Shown: in pieces, positions 23,389 through 37,400 of the stretch
Position numbering within the stretch: position 1 is the stretch's first letter
Layout: each line of letters opens with the position of its first letter
Assembly (NCBI GenBank): GCA_000149265.1
Contig: CH003429.1
Coordinates: forward strand, 127,582-191,581
Direction: 5' to 3'
DNA length: 64,000 bases
Source of the DNA: Ciona savignyi
Taxonomy: Eukaryota > Chordata > Ascidiacea > Phlebobranchia > Cionidae
Translations under genes and position numbers: made by a program
The notes under the pieces: model-generated
What the model saw: the letters and a program-made list of their open reading frames with translations, nothing else
Told to the model about the DNA's origin: nothing
Databases searched by the model: none

Positions 23389-25437
23389 ATGGTCGATTCG
23401 CCGTTGACTAAAGGTGGCGCCAACCTGCTGCACGTCATACTGAAGGGCGCGGGTGGCGCGGTTGTAAAGGATCATTCATCTGAAGACGGTGCAACAACCA
23501 CCACGAACAGCCAAGATACCACGGGTCATGGAGAAGGTGAATATGTGAAAAATATTTCCATATTAATATTGGTTGTTATTTCATATTTTAATGAGAAAGG
23601 TATTGTGTATGATTTGTTGACGCACAGAGATAGAATAAGACTAGAGAGTGTCAACCACGTGTTAACCACCACTATTTGTAAAACACATGTTGTATACCCT
23701 ATATTCATGCTACAGGGTCCCTAACCACACTTTTCATTTTATACACCGAGTATGTAGTTTGTTTCTGCAAGCATAAACGCATGGGTCCCATAGTTAACAG
23801 ACCAAACTTAATTTACATTTTTAGTTAAATAAAGAATAAACGTTTTAAATTTACGAACATTTTACCACAAATGTTTTAAATTATAGCTTCTTTTCAAGCG
23901 CTGTAGTAAAATAAAGCTAAATTTCCAAAACGGCCCGATTTAGTTTTTCATGATTTCAGGGAATTCCCCTGGGTTTGGTAGATAAGTTTCTGTTTTTACA
24001 TAAGTGAGTCATGTTAAGTAACAATTCTTAAAGTTTTAATCTGATTTGTCGACTTCTTGTTGGAGATGTCATTGCGATATGGCATGTCTGCCACAATCAA
24101 AATTTAGGAACTTATCTTTGTTTTCATGTCAATTAACCTAATTAAATGTTTTCTTTTTTTAATTGGCACAAAGTGTCTAATGTTTTAACATTTTACCGAA
24201 TTTTATTAAAATTACAGCAGCCGTTTAAGTGCTATGCCCAAAAAATCTAATTTTTTAGAAAAAAAATGTTTTGGTTTTTAACGTCTCAGGGGAATTTCCC
24301 TAGATTCATTACCCAAAATTTTGGTTTCTGCTTATCTAGATTATGTTCTGTTACAAATGTCAAATTTTTATTGCGCTTTCATTACTCCTTTTGCTAGATT
24401 TCGGGGCAACATGGCATGCTTGTCACAATCATAATTAGAGAACAAAATCCGATTTTTAGGGTATTTCCCTGGGTAATTTTTTTATTTCTTTTAATTGTTA
24501 AATCAGTGACTAATGCACTTACATTCCACCAAATCTGATTCAAATTGTATCGGTCGTTCAAGCGCTATGCCCAAAAAGGCTATTTTTTTAGAAAAAAATA
24601 CCGTTTTGGTTTTTACGTCCAAGGGGAATTCCCCTAGATTTATCACCCAAAATTTGGATTTCTGCATATCTAGACCATGTTGTCCAACAAATCACCGAGT
24701 TTCATTGCGATGTCATTAACCCTTCTGGTAGATGTCGGGGCGACATAGCATGCCTGTCACAATTATCATTTAACAGCAAAAGTTTAATTTTTAGGGTATT
24801 TCCCTTGGTAATTTTTTTATTTCTTTTAAGTGTTAAATCAGTGACTAGTGCACTAACATTCCACCAAATTTGATTCAAATTGGAGCAGCCATTCAAGCGC
24901 TATGGCCTAAAAAGCTATTTTTTGGAAAAATATGACCGTTTTGGTTTTTAACGTCCAAGGGGAATTCCCCTAAATTAATTACCCAAAATTTTGGTTTCTG
25001 CATATCTAGGCCATGTTGTCTAAAAAATCACCAAGTTTTATTGCGATTCCATTATTTCTTCTGGTAGATGTCGGGGCGTCATAGCATGCTATTCACAATT
25101 ATCATTTAACAGCAAAAGTTTAATTTTTAGGGTATTTCCCTAGGTAATTTTTGTATTTCTTTTAAGTGTTAAATCAGTGACTAGTGCACTAACATTCCAC
25201 CAAATTTAATTCAAATTGGAGCAGCCGTTCAAGTGCTATGGCCTAAAAAGCTAATTTTTTAGAAAAAAATGGCCGTTTTGGTTTTTAACGTCCAAGGGGA
25301 ATTCCCCTAAATTTATTACCCAAAATTTCGGTTTCTGCATATCTAGGCCATGTTGTCTAAAAAATCACAAAGTTTCATTCCATTATTCCTTCTGGTAGAT
25401 GTCGGGGCGCCATGCCATGCCTGTCAAGCGTTTGACG

Positions 25438-25468
<31 letters not shown>

Positions 25469-28400
25469 CGGACAAAAACAATATGTGTCCCATTTTTTCA
25501 AATGGGACCCATAATAAGATAGTCATGTTTATATTCGTGAATGGGAAAACACAAGGGACGTTAAGTCAGGGCAATCGTCAGATCACCTCGCGCCTACCGC
25601 CGGTTTATTCGAGCTATTGCACTGTGTTAAGTATGATAGACACGTTCCTTTAATTTAGTAAAACCCATTAATCCGCTGGGTCTAGGCATTGTCAGATTAG
25701 TGACGACCAAGAACCATTCAGCTAAATAAAGGCGACTCACTAACCCACTACCCGTATCTGTGTATAAAAATCTGATTGTAGAAATTGAAGTGGGATTTTA
25801 CGGACACCTGGATATAAAAGCCTGGCTTTACACTTACGAGAATATAAATGAACCAACCGTTCATATACTGTAATATCTTCAGCAACTCGACTGTGTACAC
25901 GCGATGTATTACAATACCCATGGCCAACGCATGGAATACCACTCACAAATTTACAATTTTCGGGGCAAACTTTGTTTACCTTCAGTTTACAAAGGTGAGA
26001 AAATGGGTTCAAATGACGTAGAGACCACACGCGCGGTCGGCAAAGCGAGGAAAGTGCGGCAACGGCGCAAGCAACACTCTCTTCAGTCAAGTAGCTCAAG
26101 TATAAGCACCATAGAAAGCACAAATACCACTAATAGCTTGGACAAACAATTAGGTAAGCCGTGGAGTATCGCTGTCGATGTAATATAAGCCTATCGTGAC
26201 AATGAATTGTTGCGTAGTGATGCTTTATCTTGAATTGTGTAATAATAGCGCGGCTGTTGTTGATTCGTTTTCATTCTTGTATAAAGCCGAAGGACAAGGT
26301 TTATAGTAATCAATGCATGTTAATATTGAATTCGATTGATGTTAGTGTTGTTTACTTTTATACTTCGCAGAATATCAGAAGAAAGAGCTGTGTAAAAGCC
26401 GACTTAGAGAGTTAATTTTGCATCATTACCTCGAACAGAACTATGATGATTATTTTCAACAGCAACAAACGTATTTTGAACCTTCTTTAAACCGTAGCAA
26501 GACGATTAAACATTCGAGATCACAAACGGCATCGGTGAATAGCAAAGATAAAGCAAAACTGGTTATCGACCGATTAATTCGATTGCTGCGAAAGTTGGAC
26601 CACAAGAACGACAAAGATATGGGCTCTGGTAATATTAAGCAGCGACCGAAATCCGCGGGGCCGCCGAGAAAGTCTGCGGACCACAAGCAATATTCGGAGG
26701 CTGAAGAAAGTCCCCAGTTGGACGCCCAGCAGCACAAACCAGTCGACACGAGCGCGGGAGATACAAGGGGAATACTGAAGCCTCCTCATACAGCGGTGGG
26801 TGGCGGGAGCAAACATGTTCGTATGCAAGAAAATCCAATTAGAATGAAAAAACGCAATCGACATGAAAAAGACGATATTGCAGGTTTACCGGGCGAAATG
26901 TCGTCATATGCCTACCTTATAGCGTTGCTGAACACTCTACAAGGTAGCGACGATGGATATGTCTACGGGGATAAGCGGGTATCGTTAGTCCGTGCACCAG
27001 TTAGGCCTCGAACTGCAGCTGCGTGGCGTCCACCAGTGGCTAAAACTCGACGAAGACTTCGCCCCAGATCAGCTCTAAACGACACAGAGCAGAAATGGAG
27101 ACCGAAACCCCCGGTCTCAATTAACACAAAAGCCGAGAAATCAACGACAAAATCCGGTTCGTCGACCCCGCAGGTTCGGCCGGGAAGCGAACAAATCAGG
27201 TGCAACTGGGACCCCGATAAAGACGTGGAAAAGAAACCGGAAATAAAGGTGGGCGGTAGCTCGATGTGGTTTGGGTGGGACTTTTGGTTTAGGGTTAGTC
27301 AAGTTCTAGTGTTTACCCTTTGAAAGAAAACGCATTACGGCAGTACAGAACAGGCTTCTGGCAATCATCACTTTAACTCGTACCTACGTCGGGTTATCAT
27401 AACTATTGCAGTGAGCTAAGTACGATATAGCAGTTGCTATCATTTTTATTTAATTTCATAAACCTTTAGGTTTCGATAACATTCGCAAAGTGCCTTGCCC
27501 ATATTGGACATAATTCGAAAGACGTGTAAAGCAGAAACAAAAACTAATCCAGTGGAATAGAAAATGATTTCCACAAGTGATATTTCAATCCAGGCCTGTG
27601 ACCACCAACTGAAGAATTCTGACAACCCGGCGGTGAGGGACTGGTTGAAGCATAAAAACGATCTTGCTCGTCGGAACCGAATAAACGATGTCCGGAAGAA
27701 CAAAGTAAAGCGAGAGCTGTTGATGGAGGAATTCAACGAGATCGAGAATAAGAAGGAGAAAGCGCGATCGGAATACGAGAAATGGAAAAGAAAGAAAAAC
27801 AGGTCGGTTGTTTGGTTCAGTTCCTGTCTGTGAAATATATACTTTGTAATACCACGTTCTCGCTGTCGGGTTTCTATAGCAATTACACTAAATGGATAAT
27901 GATGGCCCATTTCCTGAATGGTCATACAATGATTAGGTTTAAACGTAGGGATTAAATACATTGGGGTCATGTTTGCTAGCATTCATGAAAGTTTTCTTTT
28001 TCGAACATTAATTCAAATTTACGATCAACCGCGCCATTCTCGTGCACGTTTTTGTACATTGGCGCTATAGTCTGTAGTTTAACCGCATGACAAAAATATT
28101 ATTTTGTGGTTCCTGTAATTCGTGGCGTTATAATCCATGCCGATTAAAAAATTTAATAAACGGACAATGCAAATTTTTTTTTTATAAAAAAGGGCATATT
28201 GTATTTTATGGTGCTAAGTTATGAATCTAAATATGTGTCTCTCACACAGCGAAATACTTCTGCGAAGACGAGCCGAAGCTCATGTGAATGCTTTGGCGTC
28301 ACCAGACGGGAAGCAACAGAAAGGTCAGTTCCAAGGTTATCTCGTTCAGTTTGATTTTATTTCTCGAACTGATAAACAAGTCTCCACAATGTTTGAAAAA

Positions 28401-29324
28401 TAAATTTAGCAATACTGTGATTTTATCAGTGCGAGAGCAATAATCAATAATGCGCATTGCGGTGTCCAAACTAATTGAAATATTCTTCGATAAATTTTTA
28501 TCAGGTTTACCTGAATTAACCCCATCGTTATAACAGAAACATCCAAAGAGGAAAGCAACTTGGTTCAGTTTTCCGATCTTCGAAGCTCGGCGTCCTCGTC
28601 TGCAATTTCGAAAAAGACTCGACCGAAGTCAGCTCCCAGTGAGGTGTCATTCGCCACGAAGGCCGACAGTTACATCCCGGTAAAAATAGACTTTAGTAGC
28701 GGGGATGTGACTGTGCTGAGCCCGCGGGAAAAGAACTTGTCCGCTCGGGAGCCGCTGGTGAACAGCGAAGACAGAGCGAGGAAGAAAAGTGGGAACTTTT
28801 TAAAGGAATTCATGGAGGTAACGAGCAGACAACCATCCATGTTTGATATACCGCCACCTGGTGGGCGGAGAGGAAAAGAGAACACTGACAAAGCAGCTGA
28901 TGCCGATCGTAAAAGATACAACAACTGGGTGAAATCGGGGAAAAAGGCTCCACCTCGTCGAAAGAATACCAAGTCGAAACTCCCGCCACACGATCCTATG
29001 TCAAATGAGTTGATATCAGATCTTGCAAAGCGGAGGATTAAAAAGATAATGGACCAGAAGAAGCGAGTTGATTCAGGTCTAAGAAGAAAGGATAATGAAC
29101 ACGACCAGAACTCGGGTAAAGATAACAACGTGAAGAACAAAGAACGGCAAAAATGGCGACTTAATGAACAAGTTCCAGAACCTGATGAACCCACCAACAG
29201 TAAACCGAGAGAAGATTCCAATACTTTGGAAAAACCGCGTTTTTCTTATGACAGAAAAACAAAGTCCAAATCTTTGTATAATGAGCGGAACCCAGTGCTA
29301 AGGCAAGCGGTCCAAACGCTTTAA
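23389..29324 (+). CDS. Basic coiled-coil protein with RPKSA motifs, family uncertain
   Basis: Six exons fit in phase: 23389-23536, 25986-26153, 26371-27248, 27561-27802, 28250-28323 and 28537-29324, giving about 765 aa. No signal peptide or membrane segment is seen. Exon 2 is Ser/Thr-rich with a KARKVRQRRKQH stretch. Exon 3 has KLVIDRLIRLLRKLD and QRPKSAGPPRKS. Exon 4 is a charged helix containing AVRDWLKHKNDLARRNR and EKARSEYEKWKRKK. Exon 6 repeats a KKTRPKSAPSE motif and is Lys/Arg-rich. Short W-x-x-K-K helices and RPKSAP motifs are common in cilia- and microtubule-associated coiled-coil proteins (CCDC181/CCDC34/MAP9-like). I infer a cytoskeletal role only weakly and do not assign orthology. 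A poly(A) signal AATAAA lies at 29603-29608. The first exon is less certain, although its phase agrees with exon 2. Confidence 0.75.
23830..25436. repeat. ~335 bp satellite array in intron 1
   Basis: About 4.7 tandem units, each holding ATTCCACCAAATTTGATTC, AAGCGCTATGGCC, CCGTTTTGGTTTTTA, GTCCAAGGGGAATTCCCC and GGTAGATGTCGGGGCG. The palindromic GGGGAATTCCCC core (with variants) falls near 23960, 24291, 24623, 24959 and 25297, a period of 332-338 bp. The 3' units are the most alike. A run of about 28 A with one G ends the array at about 25440. No protein is encoded. It fills intron 1 of the RPKSA-motif gene. Confidence 0.85.
25513..25748 (-). repeat. SINE A, head truncated
   Basis: Minus-strand copy directly after the satellite array, with GGCAATCGTCAGATCACCTC and CCATTAATCCGCTGGG blocks. 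Part of the CTAGCTAGTCGG segment is deleted. Confidence 0.8.
25790..25930 (+). repeat. Repeat B unit(s)
   Basis: Contains GAATATAAATGAACCAACCG, CATATACTGTAATATCTTC, a CTCGACTGTGTACACGCG block and AATACCCATGGCC. It is the same unit as the array at 11520-11885 and lies 56 bp before exon 2 of the RPKSA-motif gene. Confidence 0.7.
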
Positions 29325-31403
29325 CTAGTACTAATATAACCGCTTAATCTAATCCTGCCACCCTTGGTAGACATAACACTCAGCGCGCACAAACTATGTT
29401 AAAAGTGTTGGCGCGAGAACACTAGGCTATATTTCGCAACTCTGAATTATTTTACTTTAAATCTTCCATAGATACTAAGTCTCTCCAGCATAATGCGAAT
29501 CCTAAACATCACCTGTATAGTTGAGCAAATTAAGCTTGGTGTACGTTTGTAACTGTGATAACGTTTTACTTTTATATGTGATATGATGGATTTGAAAAAA
29601 ATAATAAATTTATGAACAAATAATTATGTTCGTCTCTGTTATCCAGTTTCGACAGTTGCTTAAGTTTTATTTTTTTGTTTGTAACACCATATCACTACAG
29701 CAATGGCTTATGAATTTACACTTATTAGTAGGATCAGCAAATATATGGTTGATATATAAAAAGTAAAAGGACATTACGAAAGCTGCTGAGGTTGCCTTTA
29801 AAATTGGTATTTTCTAAAAACAAAAAGGTAAAAGCATTAAACATCTATAAGGTCCGGGCTGTTTAAGTTTGTCCGACTTGCTGTGAACAGGCTCCATGTT
29901 CCGATGTCGTCTATACCTGGCTGGAATAACTCCGTTTCGACTCCTTATGTACACATACGACGTTCTGGAAAACTCCAGACCACCGTCCTCCACAAATTAG
30001 ACGACAACCGACCGACTGTACAATATGTGTACTCTTTATTGGACACTTTTTGAATTGATATGTTTGTTTGATGCACAACATTTTATGATAACAATAATGA
30101 CGGAAGTTACCAATCCAAATCTATATTACAGTACCTATATATTTTCCGAATGTACCAAACAAATTGCCTGGCTACAATATTTCTCTTGGTATATCTTATA
30201 CAAGTGTATAACCTTTGTTTATGCTTGCAGAAACATTTTTTCACATTGTAGTTAAATAAGACAAACTACTTGTTTGATTTAGATATAGGGGATTTATTTT
30301 ATTGGAATATAATTAAATATACAACCCTATATTCATTACACCATAGGTAACACCAATAAAGATTTCATATTGATTTAATATTTCTTTTTTTCCTGTTTGC
30401 GTATGGTTGAATTATGGCGCAAACTTAATTACGTCATATCGTATATAAAATGAAAGTTGTTTTGGTATTAATTATTTAGGGGATTCCCTCAATAAAAAAC
30501 AAACATAAGACACTCCATGCTGTTAATGTGTAGTTTTATAGACCTGACTGTTTGCTTAATTGACTTCCTCAAAATACGCCGAGCATATCAAATGCCTATA
30601 TAACAGATTAGATCAGATAATTGCTTCCGTTTTCAGACAGTCCTATTATATAAACGTCAGCTATTGTTCTATAATCGCTGTAAACTGCAGAAGCAAACCA
30701 CATGCATTAGCAATTATTTACTGGACTGTAATTAACCTAATGCATTAAAAATAGTTTGTTGAACTTTATTTATTTCGTAATAAACTTATAGCAACGGTTC
30801 TGCAGTGGTTCTATTTATGACCTATTCTGCAGTAATTTATGACCTATTCTATTGTAAAAGGAAGAAATATGAAATTAGGTACTGGGGAAAACTAAAAGGA
30901 GGGAAATTGCAACTAAAATGAAGATTATGACATTAGAGTCAGTTTAAACATGGGGTTGGAGTTAGGGTTAGTTCTGGGTCTGAGATTAGTGTTTAGGGCA
31001 GGGTAAAAATTAGTTTGAATAATTTTAGTAGCAGTTTACCTCCTTCCCGCTTTCCCTCCTTTTAGTGTTGGCCCAATCTTATCTAACCCCTAACCAATTA
31101 TGACAGTATAAGGTTTAAAATTACAGAGTCTATAGTCACTTACCCATTAGTAGTATCACTTATATGTAGGAAGGAGCTAGCATAGTACCAGTGTTGAATT
31201 TCAAAATTATTTTTTTCTTTATTAAGTATTACTTGTTTTCAATTGTAATTTTACATTTACTTTAATAACATGACGGTACATTAACTTTGTTAATTCATTT
31301 TTTGTGTTAATAGGCATGAAATAAAACTGATAAGATTGGCTTTTCAGTTTTACCGCAACCAAATCCTGGAAATAATAATCACACCACACACCCCAGTACA
31401 ACA
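29325..31403. other. Intergenic region before FUT8
   Basis: Contains the 3' UTR of the preceding gene (poly(A) signal at 29603) and then AT-rich sequence without a supported gene or RNA. A short GTTAGGGTTAG stretch near 30965 is isolated and not a telomere array. Confidence 0.5.
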
Positions 31404-34400
31404 ATGGGAAATTCTTCATTCGTCAACCCACTTTACCTCATGGTTCTGATATGTTTCTTACTCATCTTTATTTACTTTGATTACGGCAACGAATATACAG
31501 TTGGAAAGTAAGTACAGAAAATATAAACATATAGAGTAGGCACCGCTTATTGTGACCAATTTGGTACGGTCTGGAATTTTTCCATTTAAAATTCTTCGTT
31601 TAATATGACCAAATTCGACCAACATTTTCTTTATTACAATGCAGTATTTTTGCCGCCACAAACTTATAACTTTGCCTTTTCAACACGCATGCCTGTCCTG
31701 TTAGCATGTTTCAGTACTGTACTCTGAAGTCACGTTGAGACAGTAAAACAACATTCATGTTTTGTTTATGGTGTTATCTAATATTTTCACATGGACAAAA
31801 CCTGTTCAGGTGTTTTGACATTTTGACTTTGTATCACAGCTTTTATAATGTTTAAACATTATTTTTCTGTAATTGCAGTAAAATTTTGGAAAATGAGATG
31901 CTATAACAGTATGTGGATAGTTGATCAATTTATTTTCTTGTGGATGGAAAGCCATGTTGTATTCATGGCATAGTAAGACAACTCATGTCTACAAACGAGT
32001 TGTTGGAGCTATTACAATTTGTGGATGGTTATTCATTAAAGTCCTCTTGGGTAAAAATCCATGCTATCCAAGTATATTGAAAGACATCTCTTATGCACAG
32101 TCGAGTTGCTGGAGCTATTAAAGTGTGTAAATGTTTGGTTCAGTTATATTCTCAAGGGTGGAAATGTATGCTTTATCCTTGTGCTTAGTCACTATTCGGG
32201 TTTGCAATTTTAACTGGATAAGCGTAATGTAAAAAAATAATATTTTGGTGCTTGTGTATTTGCAGGTATACTGAAAGGAACAATGATAAGCCCCCATCTT
32301 CTTGTCCACCATGCATTTTAGCCACAGGTTTTAAGTTGTCTATTTTTATTTGTTGGTTTTGCAAATATTTTCTGTTTAGATATCCTATTACCTATTAAAT
32401 ACCACTGGTTTGTAGCAATGTTAAGTGGCTTGCCCAGGTAGCAATACACCACATGCTCACAATCATGTTAATGTGGCTCATGCAGTGTAGGATAGACATA
32501 CATTAAGTTTGATTTGGATGACCCATTCCATATCGTGAAATCATATTAATGTAATGTGGCTTACTCAGGTGCTCAGTAATACACCTTATACTCATAGTCG
32601 AGATTCTGAAACTACTACAATACACGAAAAAGCAATTTCTCGGTATTTCTCTTAATTTATCCCCATTGGAGAGCCATTAATAAATTGAATCTTAATAAAC
32701 TGTAGTTGCAATATTCCAATGGTTAATTACTTTCAGTTCCGCCAAAAAAGGAAAACTGCCAAGAAACCAATCACACAAACAGAATGAAATCTACCGTCTT
32801 GTACACAAGCGACATAGATAATGGGATATTATCTCTAAGGAACCTGACTATTGCCATCCTCGATCAAATGTCATTTCATAATATGTCAGAAGAAAGAAAA
32901 AGTGTTTTTAAATCTATCCCTGCAAGATTACGGTTTGTTGACGATTCATTCGGTTCCCCTGATTGCAGCTTAATTTAGTTATGGTTTGACACTATTTAGA
33001 TACTTACAGATAAATGTATCAATATTTGTATATCTCTGAACTTACTGAACTCTCAATAATTGGTTGTTTAACAATCACGATGTATTGGTAGTTTTATATT
33101 TCACCTGCTTGGTGTCGCAAGTAGTAAAACGTTAAAACAATATAATAAAATGCTTTTATAATAAGATTACACTATCAGACCTAATACCCATGGTTCAGTA
33201 CCCAGAGGTATTAGCCTACTGTGTGTTAAATACATTATACACTGCTATAGTTTTTTGATTAAGCTATTATATTAATGGGTTCATGCAACGTCTACTAAAT
33301 GATTGTAACCCAAAATCCAAAAAACATAACCCAACTAGTAGCATGTTTTGAACCATCAGCAGGAATAATGAAAATGTGTTTAACAGAGCTTTAGAGCTTG
33401 CGAATGAAGGTTTGAAATCCTTATATCAGTACGAAGGAGAAGAGATATCAAAACAGTTGTCCAAGAAAGTCCAAGACGCGTTTTATTTATCTCAGGTAAA
33501 CACGGCTGGTTATTTAATCATGTCCCACTATTAAGACTTTTTCGAGGAATTAGCTGCTTTCTCTTTACTCTGTGGTATTTGTTTAAACTTTTTTATTGTG
33601 TTGAAAGAAGGACATGTTTCATTTGGCGCATGTTATAACCAGTTGCCATCATTACGGTTGGATAAAGATGTTAGCACAGTAGCAGTGCAATGAAGATACA
33701 TAATAAAAAATTATAAATTCTTTTAAATTTTTTTTTAAAGCAGTGATTTTTTATTGATGTGCATGGAGTTGCACTTTTTTCCAACACCTGGAAATATACT
33801 TAGTCATATTACCTTGTATTTGGAAACAACGCTTTTTGAACATATTTTAACCAAAACACTTAAACTAGAATCCTAAAGATTGCAAGAAAGCTCGGAAACT
33901 CTTTTGCCATGTGAACCACTTGTGTGGGTTTGGTTGCATGTCCCACCACCTCGCATTGTGCTTCTCCATCGCAGTTGGAACCAAGCGGACATTGGTCGCG
34001 AAGCTCAATAATTTCGGTTACAACCGCGACAAAGGCTGGGAAGTCATGTTCCAGCCACTGAGCGAAACCTGCAATACGTTTGCGGAGAATATTTCTGCCA
34101 TAACAGAATGGAAAGGTGGGTGCTTTCTATTGTTGAAGTTCTCATTGTTTTAGTTGCGACTATAGTTACCCCATGGGTTTGGAGACAAGCTTTGTTTCCT
34201 AATAGCTGTACTGTTTACATGTTTACAATGTAAAACTTGTAGTTCAACTGTGGGCATAACATATATTGCTTTCTATACCAGAAGCCTTGCTTCCTACCCA
34301 CAAGGATATAAATAAACCAACCACCCACCCACAAATTGTAATACCTTCAGCAATTCAAAAAAATTAATGTCCACATTGTATTAAACACATTGCAATAGTT

Positions 34401-37400
34401 CCAGTATCCCAATGGTGGACATGAAAAATCTAATGAATTTCTTATGTCCTCAACCTCATTCCATCTCTGAGAGATAAACAAATCGAATTGTTTTTCCAGG
34501 CGACAGGGACGTTGAACTGACGAACGATACGCTGACGAAGATTACAATCAACTCAGCGATCAACCCGAACTCCAAGTTCGCCGCAAACACGATTCCGGTG
34601 GATCTGATCGAGCGCATCAAGCAGTTCCACTCCCACCCAGCACTGTGGTACATCGGGCAGCTGATGAAGTTCGTCCTGCGTACGAAGCCTGCTGCAGAGA
34701 AGCAGATCAATGAGACTATCTCCGCCATGGACATCCCGTCCCCCTGTGTTGGGTTGGTCATCTTTATTATTACTTTATTTTTATAATTATTATTACTAAT
34801 TTTTTTAATTTTTATTACTAATTTTTTTAATTATTATTACAATTTTTTTTAATTATTATTACTAATTTTTTTAATTATTATTACTAGTTTTTTAATTATT
34901 ATTACTAATTTTTTAATTATTATTACTAATTATTTTTAATTATTATTACTACTTTTTTTTAATTATACTTTTTGTTTTGATAATGATGATTTGTGTTTTA
35001 TTCAGTAAATGCCAGTTAAAAAACAAAAACGTTCACTATAAATTTCCTAATTGAATTGCTAGGAAAATGAAAAAGCAACGTAACTGCACAGTCAAATTAT
35101 AAATAAATCAACCAAGGGGAGGTACTGAGAGAGCGGAAAATAAAAAAAGAAGCTTCTTTTACGGCGACAAAATTCTTTGATAGTCAAAATTTCTTTTAGA
35201 ATTACAATGATGTGCGTTACCCTCCCACATTATTTGTTAAATGGCTTCGGGACACAAGTAGCTATAATTATAGGAACATATTAATTATATACAACACACT
35301 GCAATAGCTCTGGTAACCCGACGATGGGTGCGAGGTGATCTGACGATTGCCCGTGTGTTAACCCCCTTGGTAAATGGACAATTTATTGTATCAAGTATAT
35401 GAAAATTGGTAGATGGTTGGATAACACACTTGTAAACTTGTTCCCCAACATTAAACCTTATACCTCATTTGGTTTTTAAACGCGCGCCACTCACGCAATA
35501 ACACGACGTCAATATCTCAATATGTTCGGTTTGGGTTGAAATGAAACAGCTTTGATATACCTAAATCGACGAATTATTGTAGTAAGTACNNNNNNNNNNN
35601 NNNNNNNNNNNNNNNNNNNNNNNNNNNNNNNNNNNNNNNNNNNNNNNNNNNNNNNNNNNNNNNNNNNNNNNNNNNNNNNNNNNNNNNNNTTGATAGTCAA
35701 AATTTCTTTTAGAATTACAATGATGTGCGTTACCCTCCCACATTTATTTGTTAAATGGCTTCGGGACACAAGTAGCTATAATTATAGGAACGTATTAATC
35801 ATATACAACACACTGCAATAGTTCCGGTAACCTGACAATGGGCGCTAGGTGATCTGACGATTGCCCGTGTGTTAACCCCCTTGGTTTTCCCATTCACGGG
35901 GATAAAGATGAATATCCTATCCTATCCTAATGGGGATTTAACCCTCTATCATGTGGTTATTAATTCAAATATCCAACCCTGTCGGTTAATTTAACATTAT
36001 GTGTGAAGTATCCAGGTGCGAAGAACCGACAAACTTGCGAAGGAAGCGAAATTGGTGGCGTTGGATCTCTATATGGTACATGCCCTCGAGTGGTATGACA
36101 AGTACCAACTGAAAATGTTTGGATCGAATGTTCCAACTTCATTTGTCAGAAACATCTACATTGCAACTGATGACGATTCAATATTCAGTGAAGCAAAGCA
36201 AAAGTTAGTTCCTCCTTATTGCTGGAATTACAAATATTATTTCTAACAATCTGACAATTACGTTTGCTTTTAGTCTAGATTAATTGTATGGTATGACAGG
36301 TCCTGCTTTATCTAACACTTTTATAATGAGCTTCTTGTCAAGGCTTCATCCGTGGATATCGTAGGACAACATATGCCCACAGTCAAATTGCTGGAGCTGT
36401 CACAGTGTTTGGATGGTTTGTTTTTTTAAATACTTGTTGCCATAAGTGGGAAGCCCTGTTTATTAGCACTTTTCATATAATCATATACCTGCAAATGATG
36501 GTTGCTACAAGGTATAACCGGTCTTCCCTACCAGGTATCCCAACATTAACTTCATCACGAATGGCATGATTACAAAGAAGGCAGCGGTGAACAGTCGATA
36601 CTCAGATGACGGGCTCGTTGGAATTGTTGCCGATGTCCGTGTTCTCAGCCACTGTGACTATGTAGTCTGCACCATGTCATCCAATGTAAATACCTTGTAT
36701 GTTGCACAGCAATCTCTGCAAACTCGACTGGGAGCATGAGTTGTCTTACGATACTCGTGGATAAAGCCTGGCTTCCCATCCACGAGGATATAAATGAACC
36801 AACCATCTAGACACTGTAATAGCTCCAGTAAGGACTGTGGGCATGAGATGTCTTATGATACCATGGTTAAGGACTGTCTTCCCACCCATGAGGATATAAA
36901 TGAACCAACCATCCACACACTGTAATAGCTCCAGTAACTGGACTGTGGGCATGAGGTGTCTCATGGTACCATGGATAAAGCTTAGCTTTCCAACCACGAG
37001 GATAGGTATTTGTATCCACACACTTTATTAGCTCTCACAACTTAACTGCAGAAGAACTTACGAAAGTTTTGCCTTGATACTCATGCATTACATGAAGATA
37101 CTTATGTTTATACTCTAATTAACTCAACACAGGGTTTAGCAGACTACGCACAGGTTGGTTATAATCCCACCAGCTTTCAGCTAATGGGCTGATGTGCCAT
37201 GAATGAGCTAACCAAGCAGCCTTCATAGTCAAATAACTCGATGTGAATAGGTTTGCCGACTCGTGTACGAACTGATGCAAACACTTCATACCGACGCCTC
37301 CAAAAGACTTCACTCTTTAGACAAGTCCTACTACTTTATAGGACAGTGGATGCACTTGCAAATTGCAATGTATAACTACACCAAAACTCCAGGTAAGCTT

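Noticed and set aside
27446..27982. 178-codon minus frame rich in Phe/Ser
   Set aside because: Antisense shadow of the charged helix exon 27561-27802.
28670..29221. 183-codon minus frame
   Set aside because: Shadow of exon 6 of the RPKSA-motif gene; the plus frame has matched splice phases.
30950..31015. Telomere-like TTAGGG strings
   Set aside because: Only one or two isolated hexamers in G-rich text, no array.
35509..35821. Open frames running through the N gap
   Set aside because: They are open only because N codons have no stops.
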